Shown here: positions 25,807-34,289 of the stretch, one piece after another | Position numbering within the stretch: position 1 is the stretch's first letter | Layout of the letters: every line of letters begins with the position of its first letter | Source: Paenibacillus sp. VTT E-133291 | GTDB lineage: Bacteria; Bacillota; Bacilli; Paenibacillales; Paenibacillaceae | Direction of reading: 5' to 3' | Length of the DNA stretch: 48,834 nucleotides | Assembly: GCF_002264395.1 (NCBI RefSeq) | Contig: NZ_NFVA01000053.1 | Coordinates: 1-48,834, forward strand | The notes under the pieces: model-generated | The model's input: the letters and a program-made list of their open reading frames with translations, nothing else | Told to the model about the DNA's origin: nothing | The model's database searches: none | Translations under genes and position numbers: made by a program

Positions 25807-25828
25807 AGTAAACTGAACACGGTATTAT
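25800..25828 (+). promoter_or_regulatory. Strong sigma-A promoter of the FMN reductase gene
   Basis: Consensus TTGACA (25800-25805), a 17-bp spacer and TATTAT (25823-25828). Confidence 0.75.
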
Positions 25829-25964
25829 TATCTCATGTTAAAGATACTTAACTTAAAGACAACTAGAGCTAAGCACTCTTAAGATTATTTTTTTAAAGGT
25901 TGTGTAATTCATGGGATTTCTAGCCAAACTATTTGGTAGAACAAAAATCGAGGAGGAACAAACA

Positions 25965-26504
25965 ATGTCTAAATTAACCATCGGTATCATTCTAGGAAGT
26001 ACTCGTCAAGGCCGTTTAAGCCCACAAGTAGGGGAATGGGTTAAAAAGGTAGCAGATGCACGTGGAGATGCTAATTATGAGATCGTTGATATCGCAGACT
26101 TCAAACTTCCACTAATGGGAGAAGTAGATGCTACTGAGCAAGCAACTGCTTGGAATACAAAGCTTGCTACGTTAGACGGTTTCGTATTTATCGTTCAAGA
26201 ATATAACCACAGTATTTCCGCATCACTGAAAAATGCACTCGATTACGCGCGTGAAGCTTGGAACAACAAAGCAGCAGGTATCGTAAGTTATGGTTCCGTA
26301 GGCGGCGCTCGTGCAGCTGAGCATTTACGTGGAATTTTGGGAGAACTGTCAGTAGCAGACGTTCGTGTACATCCGGCTCTGTCTCTGTTCACTGATTTCG
26401 AGAACGGATCTGTGTTCAAACCAGCGGATCTTCACCTGACCAATGTAAATGGCATGCTTGATCAAGTATTGGCTTGGAGCGGTGCGCTCAAGATGCTTCG
26501 TTAA
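25965..26504 (+). CDS. NADPH-dependent FMN reductase (flavodoxin-like)
   Basis: A 179-aa flavodoxin-fold oxidoreductase. The FMN phosphate loop is GSTRQGR (about 9-15), followed by the PLMGEVD and QEYNHSISASLKNALD segments typical of the NADPH:FMN reductase/quinone reductase family. I chose ATG 25965, with AGGAGG 8 bases upstream. An in-frame ATG at 25911 would add 18 residues (MGFLAKLFGR start) with only a weak site. Regulation by the divergent MarR is likely; the family detoxifies quinones or azo compounds. Confidence 0.88.
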   Translation: MSKLTIGIILGSTRQGRLSPQVGEWVKKVADARGDANYEIVDIADFKLPLMGEVDATEQATAWNTKLATLDGFVFIVQEYNHSISASLKNALDYAREAWNNKAAGIVSYGSVGGARAAEHLRGILGELSVADVRVHPALSLFTDFENGSVFKPADLHLTNVNGMLDQVLAWSGALKMLR

Positions 26505-26527
26505 GATCACCCGCTTTAATATTATGA

Positions 26528-26597
26528 AATACACCTCTTAGAATAGACATTGATAAACCTATGGTTTGTCCGGTCGATTCTAGGGGGTGTATTTTTT
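26528..26597. terminator. Terminator after the FMN reductase gene
   Basis: The arms AATACACCTCTTAGAAT (26528-26544) and ATTCTAGGGGGTGTATT (26577-26593) pair with only minor mismatches and are followed by a T run. It may also stop the converging esterase transcript. Confidence 0.8.
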
Positions 26598-26700
26598 GTG
26601 TGTGATGAAATAATCACTGTATAGAGTCTTTTCTCGCATAATCAGCGAGGATATCAATCTACAACAAGGAGCAATGATCATATGGTTTGTGCTTGCATTA

Positions 26701-27669
26701 TTAACAGCTCACGCTTGGGAAGAGCGGGTGTTTGGGATGAAGTGCCCGGGCCATCGCATCTATATAGCACTGAACGGCGCGCTGACTCACTTCCGCTTCT
26801 GGAACGAATATTTCGAAAAGATGAAAACATCCGGGATACAGGTGAAATTCGATATCTACACCTGCTTGCGCAAGTCGTGTTACATATTCGATCGTCTCAT
26901 CTCGGAATAGATCAAGCTGACCTACACAGGTATAGGTTGGTGGCAGTCCAGCTAAATTCTCCGCTCTCGTTGGTACCGCATAGGAAGATATCCTGCTGGC
27001 ATCGTTCTCCTCGCCCAGGTACATGTTCCAAGCCGTTAAGTTGTCCGTCCGGTTCCAGATTGCACCTTCTTCCGTAATCTCATGGCTTGATGGTGTAATG
27101 TTACGGTTGTCGAGCATCGGGTACAACGGCATCTGAAAGATAATGGATGGTCCACCTTTATCTCGTGCCATCAGCGCAAGTGCTGCTGTCAGCCCGCCGC
27201 CGCCGCTTGCACCAGCAATCGCAACCCGATTCTCATCAATGCCAAGTGATTCCGCTTCCTCCGTCATCCATACTAAGCCAGCATAACAATCTTCGATTGC
27301 AGCTGGATAGGGGTGCTCGGGTGCCAGCCTATAATCAACCGACACGACAACACATCTAGCCGTCTGAACAAAGCGTTCACACAACTCGTCGTCCATATCA
27401 GGATGTCCTAACACGTATCCGCCCCCGTGAATCCACAGCATAGCTGGAAGCTTGTCAGCATTTCGCCCAGCAGGTTCATAAATTTTTACCAGTATCTCCC
27501 CTGCAACACCCGGAATTTTTCGAATGGTTGTGTTTACATGCTCTGACTTCTTCACTGGCGGAGCCGACACTAAACTTCTGCTCCACTCTAAATTATCTTC
27601 CAATTGAAACCCTGGAAATTGTGAATATGCCCCTCTTAATTCTGGTAGTATACGTTTATCGATACTCAT
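26701..27669 (-). CDS. Alpha/beta hydrolase, HSL-family esterase
   Basis: A 322-aa serine esterase of the hormone-sensitive lipase family. It has oxyanion motif HGGG (81-84), nucleophile S155 in GASGG, an Asp in GQLDLFRDE (near 270) and a His in CFHLFE (near 297). The nucleophile elbow GASGG replaces the more common GDSAG. I chose ATG 27669, after TGGAGG. It lies 39 bp downstream of the LLM monooxygenase gene and is probably in the same TetR-controlled operon. A monooxygenase-esterase pair could oxidise and hydrolyse a xenobiotic, but the substrate is unknown. Confidence 0.88.
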   Translation of the reverse strand: MSIDKRILPELRGAYSQFPGFQLEDNLEWSRSLVSAPPVKKSEHVNTTIRKIPGVAGEILVKIYEPAGRNADKLPAMLWIHGGGYVLGHPDMDDELCERFVQTARCVVVSVDYRLAPEHPYPAAIEDCYAGLVWMTEEAESLGIDENRVAIAGASGGGGLTAALALMARDKGGPSIIFQMPLYPMLDNRNITPSSHEITEEGAIWNRTDNLTAWNMYLGEENDASRISSYAVPTRAENLAGLPPTYTCVGQLDLFRDETIEYVTRLAQAGVDIEFHLYPGCFHLFEIFVPEAEVSQRAVQCYIDAMARALHPKHPLFPSVSC

Positions 27670-27708
27670 GAAAATCCTCCAATACAATAATGATTGCTTG
27701 TATAATCC

Positions 27709-28761
27709 TTATTCCTTCTCAGCTTCCCACTTAGCAATTTCCTCTCGTACTCGTGGAGCAACCTCCGTTCCGAGCAATTCTATAGCCCGCAACACAAGTT
27801 CATGCGGCATCGTGCTTAGTGGAACATACATCATAAAGCGTGTTATTCCTACATGCTTCCGTAGATGAATGATCTTCTGAGCAACTGTTTCCGGATCTCC
27901 AACGTACAATGCACCCTCAAAGCTTCGGGCGGCATCATAGCTGGAGCGGTCGTAATACGACCATCCTCGCTCTTTGCCGAGCTTGTTCATGCCGTACTGG
28001 GTAGATGGAAAAAAGATATCTGCTGCCCGTTCCGTATCTTCTGCGACGAATCCAATCGAATGAGATCCCACCTGAAGCTGCGATACATCATGTCCAGCGC
28101 GGGCCGCCGCCTTCTTGTACAGCTCTACAAGCGGAGCAAAATTCATTGGATTCCCGCCAATGATCGCCAACATCAATGGCAGACCCAAAAGTCCTGCACG
28201 AACGGCGGAGCTTTGCGTACCTCCGCTGCCAATCCATATAGGTAAAGAGTTCTGGACGGGCCGCGGGTATACGCCCAAATTATGAATTGCTGGCCGATGG
28301 CCTCCCTTCCATGTTACTTTCTCGGATTCCCGTATTTTCATAAGCAGTTCGATATTTTCATTAAATAGCTCATCATAGTCATGTAAGCCATAACCAAACA
28401 ACGGAAAGGATTCAACGAATGAACCCCGGCCCGCTATAATCTCGGCTCGTCCATTGGAGATGCCATCAAGCATAGCGAAATCCTGAAACACACGTACAGG
28501 ATCAGCAGATGAAAGGACCGTCACAGCACTAGTCAGGCGAATCCTTTTAGTTAAGGACGCAGCAGCGGACAACACGATTGCTGGTGAAGAAGCTGCATAA
28601 TCTTCACGATGATGCTCACCAATACCAAAAACATCAAGTCCCACCTGATCCGCAAGGACGATTTCTTCAACTACTTCTCGTAATCGCTGTGCGTGACTCA
28701 TCACAATTCCAGTCTCAATATCAGGCTTTGTTTCTACGAACGAAGTAACACCTATTTCCAT
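27709..28761 (-). CDS. LLM-class flavin-dependent monooxygenase
   Basis: A 350-aa luciferase-like TIM-barrel enzyme. It shows the LLM segments FGIGEHHREDYAASSP (near 45-60), the NGRAEIIAGRGSF region (near 102-115) and PIWIGSGG (near 173). Such enzymes use reduced flavin supplied by a reductase, and reductase genes lie nearby at 29616 and 25965. AAGAGGTG precedes ATG 28761. A palindrome matching the one at tetR lies 82 bp upstream. Confidence 0.88.
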   Translation of the reverse strand: MEIGVTSFVETKPDIETGIVMSHAQRLREVVEEIVLADQVGLDVFGIGEHHREDYAASSPAIVLSAAASLTKRIRLTSAVTVLSSADPVRVFQDFAMLDGISNGRAEIIAGRGSFVESFPLFGYGLHDYDELFNENIELLMKIRESEKVTWKGGHRPAIHNLGVYPRPVQNSLPIWIGSGGTQSSAVRAGLLGLPLMLAIIGGNPMNFAPLVELYKKAAARAGHDVSQLQVGSHSIGFVAEDTERAADIFFPSTQYGMNKLGKERGWSYYDRSSYDAARSFEGALYVGDPETVAQKIIHLRKHVGITRFMMYVPLSTMPHELVLRAIELLGTEVAPRVREEIAKWEAEKE

Positions 28762-28842
28762 GATTTATCACACCTCTTTTAATTTTTCTCCTGCACTACT
28801 TTTCATAAGTCTCTTCTCCGCATTAAAGATAATTTACAATAA

Positions 28843-28858
28843 CGGAACGATCGTTCCG
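28843..28858. promoter_or_regulatory. Candidate TetR operator upstream of the LLM gene
   Basis: CGGAACGATCGTTCCG is a perfect 16-bp palindrome between tetR and the LLM monooxygenase gene. It shares the core GGAACGATC with the palindrome upstream of tetR. Confidence 0.7.
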
Positions 28859-28875
28859 GAATAACCAAAAAAAAA

Positions 28876-29451
28876 TTATATTCCTGCAATTACAAAGCTT
28901 ATCATCTCTTTGGCACGTTGCTGATCCTGATCTGCTTTTGCCATGATATTTATGCTTTGATGTAGATTCAGCAATAAATAAGACCACGCTTTGACATCAG
29001 TGGTTTTATCAATTTCACCTGATTGTCGGCCTTTTTCCAAAAGCTCGCAAAAAGCCTGTTCTAAATTCAAAAAACTAGTTTTTATCAATTCATTTATTTT
29101 TTCATCCCGCGACTCTAATGTTGTAGCTGCATTCGTTACAAAACACCCGCCGGGTAGGCCCGTATCGTACGCTGAAGTAATATGTTGCTCAAAAAATTGT
29201 TGAATCCCTGCTCTAACGCTTGACGCCCGTTCAAGAATAACCTGTCTATTGAAGCTAACCTTTTTGTAATGTTCCAGTGCGGCAATGTACAACGTTTGCT
29301 TGTCAGAAAAAGTATCGTAAAGACTAGATCGGCTAATGCCCATAACCTGCAGCAAGTCCGGTATGCTTGTTGCCTCATAACCCTTTTTCCAAAACAACAG
29401 CATCGCTTGATGTAATGCTTGATCCTCGTTAAACTCTCTTGTCCTTGCCAT
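28876..29451 (-). CDS. TetR/AcrR-family repressor
   Basis: A 191-aa regulator. The N-terminal TetR helix-turn-helix (about 8-52) has the ATSIPDLLQVMGISRSSLYDTF recognition region (cited by position 26-47), followed by an all-helical ligand domain containing GGCFVTNAATTL. I chose ATG 29451, with AGGAGG 9 bases upstream. It is upstream of and co-directional with the LLM monooxygenase and esterase genes. Matching palindromes lie before its own gene and before the LLM gene. Confidence 0.9.
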   Translation of the reverse strand: MARTREFNEDQALHQAMLLFWKKGYEATSIPDLLQVMGISRSSLYDTFSDKQTLYIAALEHYKKVSFNRQVILERASSVRAGIQQFFEQHITSAYDTGLPGGCFVTNAATTLESRDEKINELIKTSFLNLEQAFCELLEKGRQSGEIDKTTDVKAWSYLLLNLHQSINIMAKADQDQQRAKEMISFVIAGI

Positions 29452-29483
29452 GAGTAACACCTCCTGTAATGGCAATATAACAT

Positions 29484-29505
29484 ATCTGGAACGATCAGTC
29501 CAGAT
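29484..29505. promoter_or_regulatory. Candidate TetR operator upstream of tetR
   Basis: ATCTGGA-N8-TCCAGAT, a 22-bp near-palindrome with the GGAACGATC core, 33 bp upstream of the tetR start. It implies autoregulation. Confidence 0.65.
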
Positions 29506-29564
29506 AAACTTCGAGAGAAAACCTTACGGTTTGCTTAGCATAGCTGATGACTATAATTAGCCCA

Positions 29565-29609
29565 CAAAAAGACCTGCTCGGTAGGCTTCATCGCTTACGA
29601 ACAGGTCTT
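29565..29609 (-). terminator. Terminator of the dioxygenase-flavin reductase operon
   Basis: On the minus strand AAGACCTGTTCG pairs with CGAGCAGGTCTT (one U-G), followed by TTTTTG. Confidence 0.85.
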
Positions 29610-29615
29610 AGTTTA

Positions 29616-30224
29616 TTATTTCGGTCTTTCAATTTCAAAAATCTCACCAATCGTAGCGTAATTAGCTCCCGCTAAACGACTTACTGCATTTAAGGCCCTA
29701 GGGTCAATCCTCCCCTCCTGATAGATCGATTCATCAATGTGAAACTGAACAATTTCGCCGATGAACAAATCACTACCAGGTTCTTCTCCACCACCTAGAG
29801 GTATCGCTTGTACAAGCTTACACTCCATTCGCACCTTTGCTTCCAATACACCAGGCACAGCTACATTTTCACTTTGGACCGGTGTAAGATTCGCTAGTTC
29901 AATTTCACTTTCTGCACTTGGCAATGAGGCAGCGGTTTGATTGATCTTCCGAACATTCTCATCATCCACAATATGCACAACAAACTGATGATTGTTATAA
30001 ATATTACGGGCGGTATCCTTTAATCGTCCCGCTGGTCTTTGAATAGACAGGGAAACCATCGGAGGATTAGAAGAGACGATATTAAAATAGCTAAACGGCG
30101 CACCATTCAATATGCCCTCTTCTGATTGTGTGGTAACAAAAGCAATAGGCCTAGGAATAACAGTCCCAATTAATAACTTATAATTTTCCCGCTCACTATT
30201 GTGCTTCGGATCTATCGAAATCAA
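29616..30224 (-). CDS. Flavin reductase-like domain protein
   Basis: A 202-aa split-barrel FMN-binding protein with the family segments LLIGTVIPRPIAFVTT (about 17-32), PFSYFNIVSSNPPMVSLS (about 43-60) and a late DLFIGEIVQF. I chose TTG 30224, 9 bases after AAGGAG, because relatives start with (M)ISIDP. A GTG at 30245 overlapping the dioxygenase stop (GTGA) is the alternative and would add 7 residues. It probably reduces flavin or binds it for a quinone/aromatic detoxification role with the co-transcribed dioxygenase. Confidence 0.85.
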   Translation of the reverse strand: MISIDPKHNSERENYKLLIGTVIPRPIAFVTTQSEEGILNGAPFSYFNIVSSNPPMVSLSIQRPAGRLKDTARNIYNNHQFVVHIVDDENVRKINQTAASLPSAESEIELANLTPVQSENVAVPGVLEAKVRMECKLVQAIPLGGGEEPGSDLFIGEIVQFHIDESIYQEGRIDPRALNAVSRLAGANYATIGEIFEIERPK

Positions 30225-30241
30225 TCTCCCCAGCTCCTTCT

Positions 30242-31219
30242 TCACTCTTTCACAAAATCGATCGTGCTTCTGACGGTATCAATAGGCCGCACTAACTTCT
30301 CAATCTGCTCACGCTTTGGCTCCAGGAATGGTGGTAATGAGAGCTTTTCTCCAACCGTTTCGTATTCCTCATCTCCCATAAATCCAGGTCCATCTGTCGC
30401 AAGCTCGAACAGGATTTGCGGAGCAACACGTGTATACAGCGACTCGAAGAAATGACGATCCACATAACCTGAGGTACGGAATCCAAAGTCTTCAAAATGC
30501 TTAGTCCACTCATCCAGCATGGTCCGATCCTCTACTCTGAAAGCAGCGTGGTGAACCGTACCAAAGCCTTGACGCGAATTCGGTAAGTCCTCGTTATGCT
30601 CTACAATAATTTGTGCACCATTTCCGCCTTCGCCGACCTCAAACAAATGATAAGCATCTTCTTGACCGATTTCTTTAAACTGCATAACTCTTTCCAACAT
30701 TTCTTTAAAATAACTGAAATCAGCTATACGTACAAAGATCGGTCCCAAGCCAGTAATCGCAAACGCTAAAGGAATCGGTCCTTTTTGCCATGGTGTTCCT
30801 GATGCGACCCCTTCATTAAATTCATCAGAGATCAGTTGATATTGTTGGTCATCAAAATCCACGAAGGATAATGTCTTTTTACCAAACTGCTCTTTAATTC
30901 CGGTATGCTTCACATCCAGGCGATCAAAACGTTTTACCCAGTAGTCTAATGCAGCATCTGTTGGCACCCGGAAGGATGTCTTGGCGATTTCATTGGTTCC
31001 GTGTACGCCTTTCGGAATGTTAGGGAAGTCAAAGAACGTCATATCCGTTCCGGCACTGCCCTTATCATCTGCAAAAAACAAGTGATACGTTTGAATATCG
31101 TCTTGATTGACCGTTTTCTTCACTAGACGCATTCCCAATACGTATGTGAAGAACTCGTAGTTTTTCTCTGCGCTGCTTGTGATGGCTGTTACGTGGTGGA
31201 TCCCTTTTAAATTTCTCAT
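30242..31219 (-). CDS. Ring-cleaving dioxygenase, VOC family (MhqO-like)
   Basis: A 325-aa extradiol-type dioxygenase made of two vicinal-oxygen-chelate halves. Likely metal ligands are His in GIHHV (8/9), His in TVHHAAF (223/224) and E272 in LFELATDGP. It resembles the Bacillus hydroquinone-specific enzymes MhqO/MhqE of the thiol-stress regulon. AGGAG precedes ATG 31219. The promoter and two MhqR-type boxes lie upstream, supporting induction by quinones. Confidence 0.88.
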   Translation of the reverse strand: MRNLKGIHHVTAITSSAEKNYEFFTYVLGMRLVKKTVNQDDIQTYHLFFADDKGSAGTDMTFFDFPNIPKGVHGTNEIAKTSFRVPTDAALDYWVKRFDRLDVKHTGIKEQFGKKTLSFVDFDDQQYQLISDEFNEGVASGTPWQKGPIPLAFAITGLGPIFVRIADFSYFKEMLERVMQFKEIGQEDAYHLFEVGEGGNGAQIIVEHNEDLPNSRQGFGTVHHAAFRVEDRTMLDEWTKHFEDFGFRTSGYVDRHFFESLYTRVAPQILFELATDGPGFMGDEEYETVGEKLSLPPFLEPKREQIEKLVRPIDTVRSTIDFVKE

Positions 31220-31288
31220 GATTATACACTCCTAAAGTTTAGTTTGATTTCGTAATATAATTCCCTGATCAAGAAGGATTAATTGAAT

Positions 31289-31306
31289 TATCTTAATGTT
31301 AAGATA
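31289..31306. promoter_or_regulatory. MhqR-type operator, downstream copy
   Basis: TATCTT-N6-AAGATA, where the central bases extend the palindrome to ATCTTAA/TTAAGAT. It is 70 bp upstream of the dioxygenase start. It has the same geometry as the second copy and resembles the known B. subtilis MhqR site with TATCT/AGATA arms. Confidence 0.6.
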
Positions 31307-31385
31307 TCATTCAAAAAAATCCCTTTCTACCGTTTCATCCTATGCTTCATAGAATACTATTCCTAATAATTATCTTTACATTAAT

Positions 31386-31403
31386 TATCTTTAACTTAAG
31401 ATA
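31386..31403. promoter_or_regulatory. MhqR-type operator, promoter-proximal copy
   Basis: TATCTT-N6-AAGATA directly abuts the -10 box of the dioxygenase promoter on its downstream side. An extra TATCTT half-site lies at 31371-31376. Confidence 0.65.
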
Positions 31404-31432
31404 AATTTAACACACTCCTTTGTTGTTGTCAA
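31404..31432 (-). promoter_or_regulatory. Promoter of the dioxygenase-flavin reductase operon
   Basis: On the minus strand, consensus TTGACA (31432-31427), a 17-bp spacer and TAAATT (31409-31404). Confidence 0.65.
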
Positions 31433-31457
31433 CAAACCACGATAAAAGATATGCAAA

Positions 31458-31501
31458 ACAGCCTTGTTCAGTACGTGAAGAAACATAATGAACAAGGTTG
31501 T
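31458..31501 (-). terminator. Terminator after the M20 amidohydrolase gene
   Basis: ACAGCCTTGTTCA (31458-31470) pairs with TGAACAAGGTTGT (31489-31501) with one G-U pair. On the minus strand the stem is followed by TTTTGC. Confidence 0.75.
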
Positions 31502-31512
31502 GAAAGATAAAC

Positions 31513-32754
31513 CTAAGTCTGTCTTACAAACGCATAACGAAGAACAGCTTCTTCTAAGATATCAATCCCCATAATGATATCATCCATATCTGTAAATTCA
31601 TTAGGATGATGACTAAGTCCATCTACAGAAGGAACAAAGATAAGCCCTACTGGGCAAAGTTTGTTCATGTTCATGGCATCATGCCCTGCCCCACTAATCA
31701 TCCGTTGACTCAATATCCGCTTCTCTTCACAAATGGATTCTAGAACCTGACTGATCTCATCAGATAATAGGACAGGTTCCTCCGAAATAATTTCCGTACT
31801 CTCAATTACAAGTTGTCTATTTTCTTGTACTGAGGCTATCGTCTGATACAAATGGTCTAACACACGTTTCCTGGATGCCACTGAAGTAGATCTGATATCA
31901 ATTTTAATTTCCACTTCTCCCGGAACCACGTTCATAGCGCCATTCAAGATATCTATCACCCCTAGCGTCGCAACCGTTCCAAATTCTTGTTCGAGTTTGG
32001 CTGCTTTCTCAAGCTCAAGTGCTATTTCTGAGGCACCCAGAAAAGCATCTTTTCTCATATTCATAGGTGTCGTTCCAGAGTGGGATGCCTTCCCTGATAT
32101 TTGAATATGAAGCCTCACGGGTGCAGCAATTCCAGTCACAATTCCAATTTTTTTATTATTGTTTATTAAGACAGGACCTTGTTCAATATGTAATTCAAAA
32201 AACGCTTTTAATTCTTCATTTTCTCTACTCGCCTGATCAATACTGTTATAATCCAGTGCACATAGCGAAAATGCCTTTTCCATTGTAATACCGTCTTTGT
32301 CCTTCAAAGATCTATATTTCTCCTTCTGAAATAACCCTGACATTATTTTGCTGCCAACTGTTGAAATACCAAAACGCGAGGATTCTTCACAGGCAAATGA
32401 AATAATTTCGATCGGATGATCCGTTTCAATCCCTTTTTCGTTTAGACGTTTGATCACTTCCAAAGCAGCCGTTACACCCACTACACCATCGTACTTCCCA
32501 CCTTGATATACCGTATCCAAGTGAGAGCCCATTACAACGGGTGGGAGCCCTTCTATCTTCCCGTTTCTTCTAGCAATCACATTTCCGCAATGATCCATCC
32601 GGATATCTAAATCTTCAGCCTTACACATCCGCATAAAAGCACTTGTACATGTCTGCTCTTCATTGGTATAGGCAATTCTAGTGATGCCCTTCTCACCCGA
32701 GTTATATTGATTAATATTATCAAATAAAGCCTGATATCTTCTCTTTCTATCCAT
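31513..32754 (-). CDS. M20-family ureide/carbamoyl amidohydrolase (AllC-like)
   Basis: A 413-aa Zn/Mn-dependent amidohydrolase of the allantoate amidohydrolase / N-carbamoyl-L-amino-acid hydrolase group. Motifs in order are GSHLDT (metal His and Asp), the YDGVVGV bridging Asp, CEESSRFG (catalytic/metal Glu pair), ELHIEQGPVL, SHSGTTPM in the dimer domain, SGAGHDAM and SHHPNE (last metal His). The family removes the carbamoyl or amidino nitrogen from allantoate-type ureides. Allantoate is favoured by the nearby purine/ureide operon, but a hydantoin-derived carbamoyl amino acid cannot be ruled out. ATG 32754 follows GGAGA. Confidence 0.83.
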   Translation of the reverse strand: MDRKRRYQALFDNINQYNSGEKGITRIAYTNEEQTCTSAFMRMCKAEDLDIRMDHCGNVIARRNGKIEGLPPVVMGSHLDTVYQGGKYDGVVGVTAALEVIKRLNEKGIETDHPIEIISFACEESSRFGISTVGSKIMSGLFQKEKYRSLKDKDGITMEKAFSLCALDYNSIDQASRENEELKAFFELHIEQGPVLINNNKKIGIVTGIAAPVRLHIQISGKASHSGTTPMNMRKDAFLGASEIALELEKAAKLEQEFGTVATLGVIDILNGAMNVVPGEVEIKIDIRSTSVASRKRVLDHLYQTIASVQENRQLVIESTEIISEEPVLLSDEISQVLESICEEKRILSQRMISGAGHDAMNMNKLCPVGLIFVPSVDGLSHHPNEFTDMDDIIMGIDILEEAVLRYAFVRQT

Positions 32755-32874
32755 GCCAGTATCTCCAATCCTGAGTATTTATGATTATGGTTTCATCCAA
32801 ATTCGTGAAGATATACAATAGAGGTAGCGCTAATCTTTAAAAATCACTTACTTGATGAGGTGTAATGGATAGCT

Positions 32875-33747
32875 ATGAAGAAGACCATTATTTTTAAAGA
32901 AAATGATCAATTTACAATTAAAGCTGATTTTTATGAAACAAGCCGTCCCCAAGCCCCTGCTATTGTGTACATTCACGGAGGCGGCCTACTTTGGGGGGAT
33001 CGAGAAGATTTATCCGAGGAAATGATACAACTTTACACGACTAATGGTTTTGCACTATTTTCGATTGACTATAGACTAGCCCCTAGGTCAACACTTAATG
33101 ACATTCTAGAAGATGTCCAAGATAGCCTTCTTTGGTTAGCGAATAAAGGGCCTCAACAATTCTCCATTGACCCCTCAAGAATCGCTGTGGTAGGAAGCTC
33201 GGCAGGTGGTTTTCTTGCGCTGTGCACAGGAATGTTCCCCCATAAGCCACGTGCCATTGTCTCCTTCTATGGCTACGGCGATATTAGTGCACAGTGGGCA
33301 CTCGAACCAAGTAAATTCTACGCTGAAAAAGATATCGTCTCTAAGGAAATTGCCAAACGTTCGGTGTCCGATCAAATCATTACGAACGCAAGCGTTGATG
33401 AGCGCTTCCTTCTTTATTTATATGCTAGACAGTCCGGTAACTGGATCCAAGAAGTGACCGGCTTAACTCCTTCACTACATAAGGAAGAGCTCCTAAAATT
33501 CTGTCCGATTTATCATGTAACTAAGGAATTCCCCCCAACATTGTTACTGCATGGAACGAACGATGTAGATGTGCCGTATGAACAATCTGCATTCATGAGG
33601 GCTGCGCTAGTGAAAGAAGGAGTACCGGCAAAGCTTATTACTATTCCAAACGGAGAGCATGTATTTGAAAAAGATTTCAATAACCCTGTTGTGCAAAAAG
33701 CTCTTCATCAGGTGATTGATTTCCTCCAGCATCATCTTACTGAGTAA
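32875..33747 (+). CDS. Alpha/beta hydrolase
   Basis: A 290-aa serine hydrolase. Its oxyanion loop is HGGG in VYIHGGGLLWG (about 34-38), followed by SIDYRLAP, the nucleophile in GSSAGG (about 109-114), an Asp in HGTNDVDVP and a C-terminal His in NGEHVF. It resembles the esterase/lipase-like and kynurenine-formamidase-like group. GAGGTG precedes ATG 32875. It is divergent from the M20 amidohydrolase and convergent with the guanine-deaminase-type gene. It may act on an ester or amide in ureide metabolism, but this is a guess from context. Confidence 0.82.
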   Translation: MKKTIIFKENDQFTIKADFYETSRPQAPAIVYIHGGGLLWGDREDLSEEMIQLYTTNGFALFSIDYRLAPRSTLNDILEDVQDSLLWLANKGPQQFSIDPSRIAVVGSSAGGFLALCTGMFPHKPRAIVSFYGYGDISAQWALEPSKFYAEKDIVSKEIAKRSVSDQIITNASVDERFLLYLYARQSGNWIQEVTGLTPSLHKEELLKFCPIYHVTKEFPPTLLLHGTNDVDVPYEQSAFMRAALVKEGVPAKLITIPNGEHVFEKDFNNPVVQKALHQVIDFLQHHLTE

Positions 33748-33765
33748 GTCTGTAAAAGAACAGGA

Positions 33766-33794
33766 AAATCCGGCACTAAAATAGTGCCGGAAAA
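33766..33794 (-). terminator. Terminator of the ureide operon
   Basis: A perfect stem, CCGGCACTA (33770-33778) with TAGTGCCGG (33782-33790). The T-rich tail is on the minus strand, 19 bp beyond the last gene of that operon. Confidence 0.75.
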
Positions 33795-33812
33795 TATAGG
33801 ATACCGCCTGGA

Positions 33813-34265
33813 TTATTTCTTGTTTAATTCGTGGAAATGCGTCCATAAATGATCGCAATCTTCTCTTGCTTCCACTTTGATCATATTGACAACACTCTCA
33901 TCATGCCCCACAAAATATTCACGAAGGTGGATGTCAGAGAAGCCATGCTCTTTCGCATCGTCTCTTGTGCTGCAATAATGAACTTCTTTAACACCTGACC
34001 AAATGATAGCGCCCATACACATTGGACAGGGTTCACAGGTTGCGTATATTACGCAGTCCGATAAGTCCATGGTGTCTAGCTTTTTGCATGCTTCTCGGAT
34101 GGCTACCATTTCCGCATGTGCAGAAGGATCCGTATCTCTCATCATCGTATTGCTAACCGCTGCAATTACTTCATCACCTCGAACAATCGTTGCCCCAAAC
34201 GGGCCCCCGAATTTCTTGTTCATACCCTCGATCGTTGCGTCTACGGCCAATTTCATGTAATCCAT
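33813..34265 (-). CDS. Nucleoside/guanine deaminase, GuaD-like
   Basis: A 150-aa cytidine-deaminase-fold enzyme with the zinc site H50-A-E52 and P79-C80-PMC83. The C-terminal WTHFHELNKK region resembles Bacillus guanine deaminase GuaD, which is domain-swapped. It would convert guanine to xanthine plus NH3. GAGGAGG precedes ATG 34265. It is the last gene of the seven-gene ureide operon, which suits nitrogen release from purines. Confidence 0.87.
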   Translation of the reverse strand: MDYMKLAVDATIEGMNKKFGGPFGATIVRGDEVIAAVSNTMMRDTDPSAHAEMVAIREACKKLDTMDLSDCVIYATCEPCPMCMGAIIWSGVKEVHYCSTRDDAKEHGFSDIHLREYFVGHDESVVNMIKVEAREDCDHLWTHFHELNKK

Positions 34266-34289
34266 TTCAAAATTCCTCCTCTAGTTTAA

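Noticed and set aside
26674..26910. Short + strand frames beginning after an AAGGAG-like sequence next to the FMN reductase terminator
   Set aside because: They run antisense into the esterase gene and do not resemble any protein; the site is probably chance.
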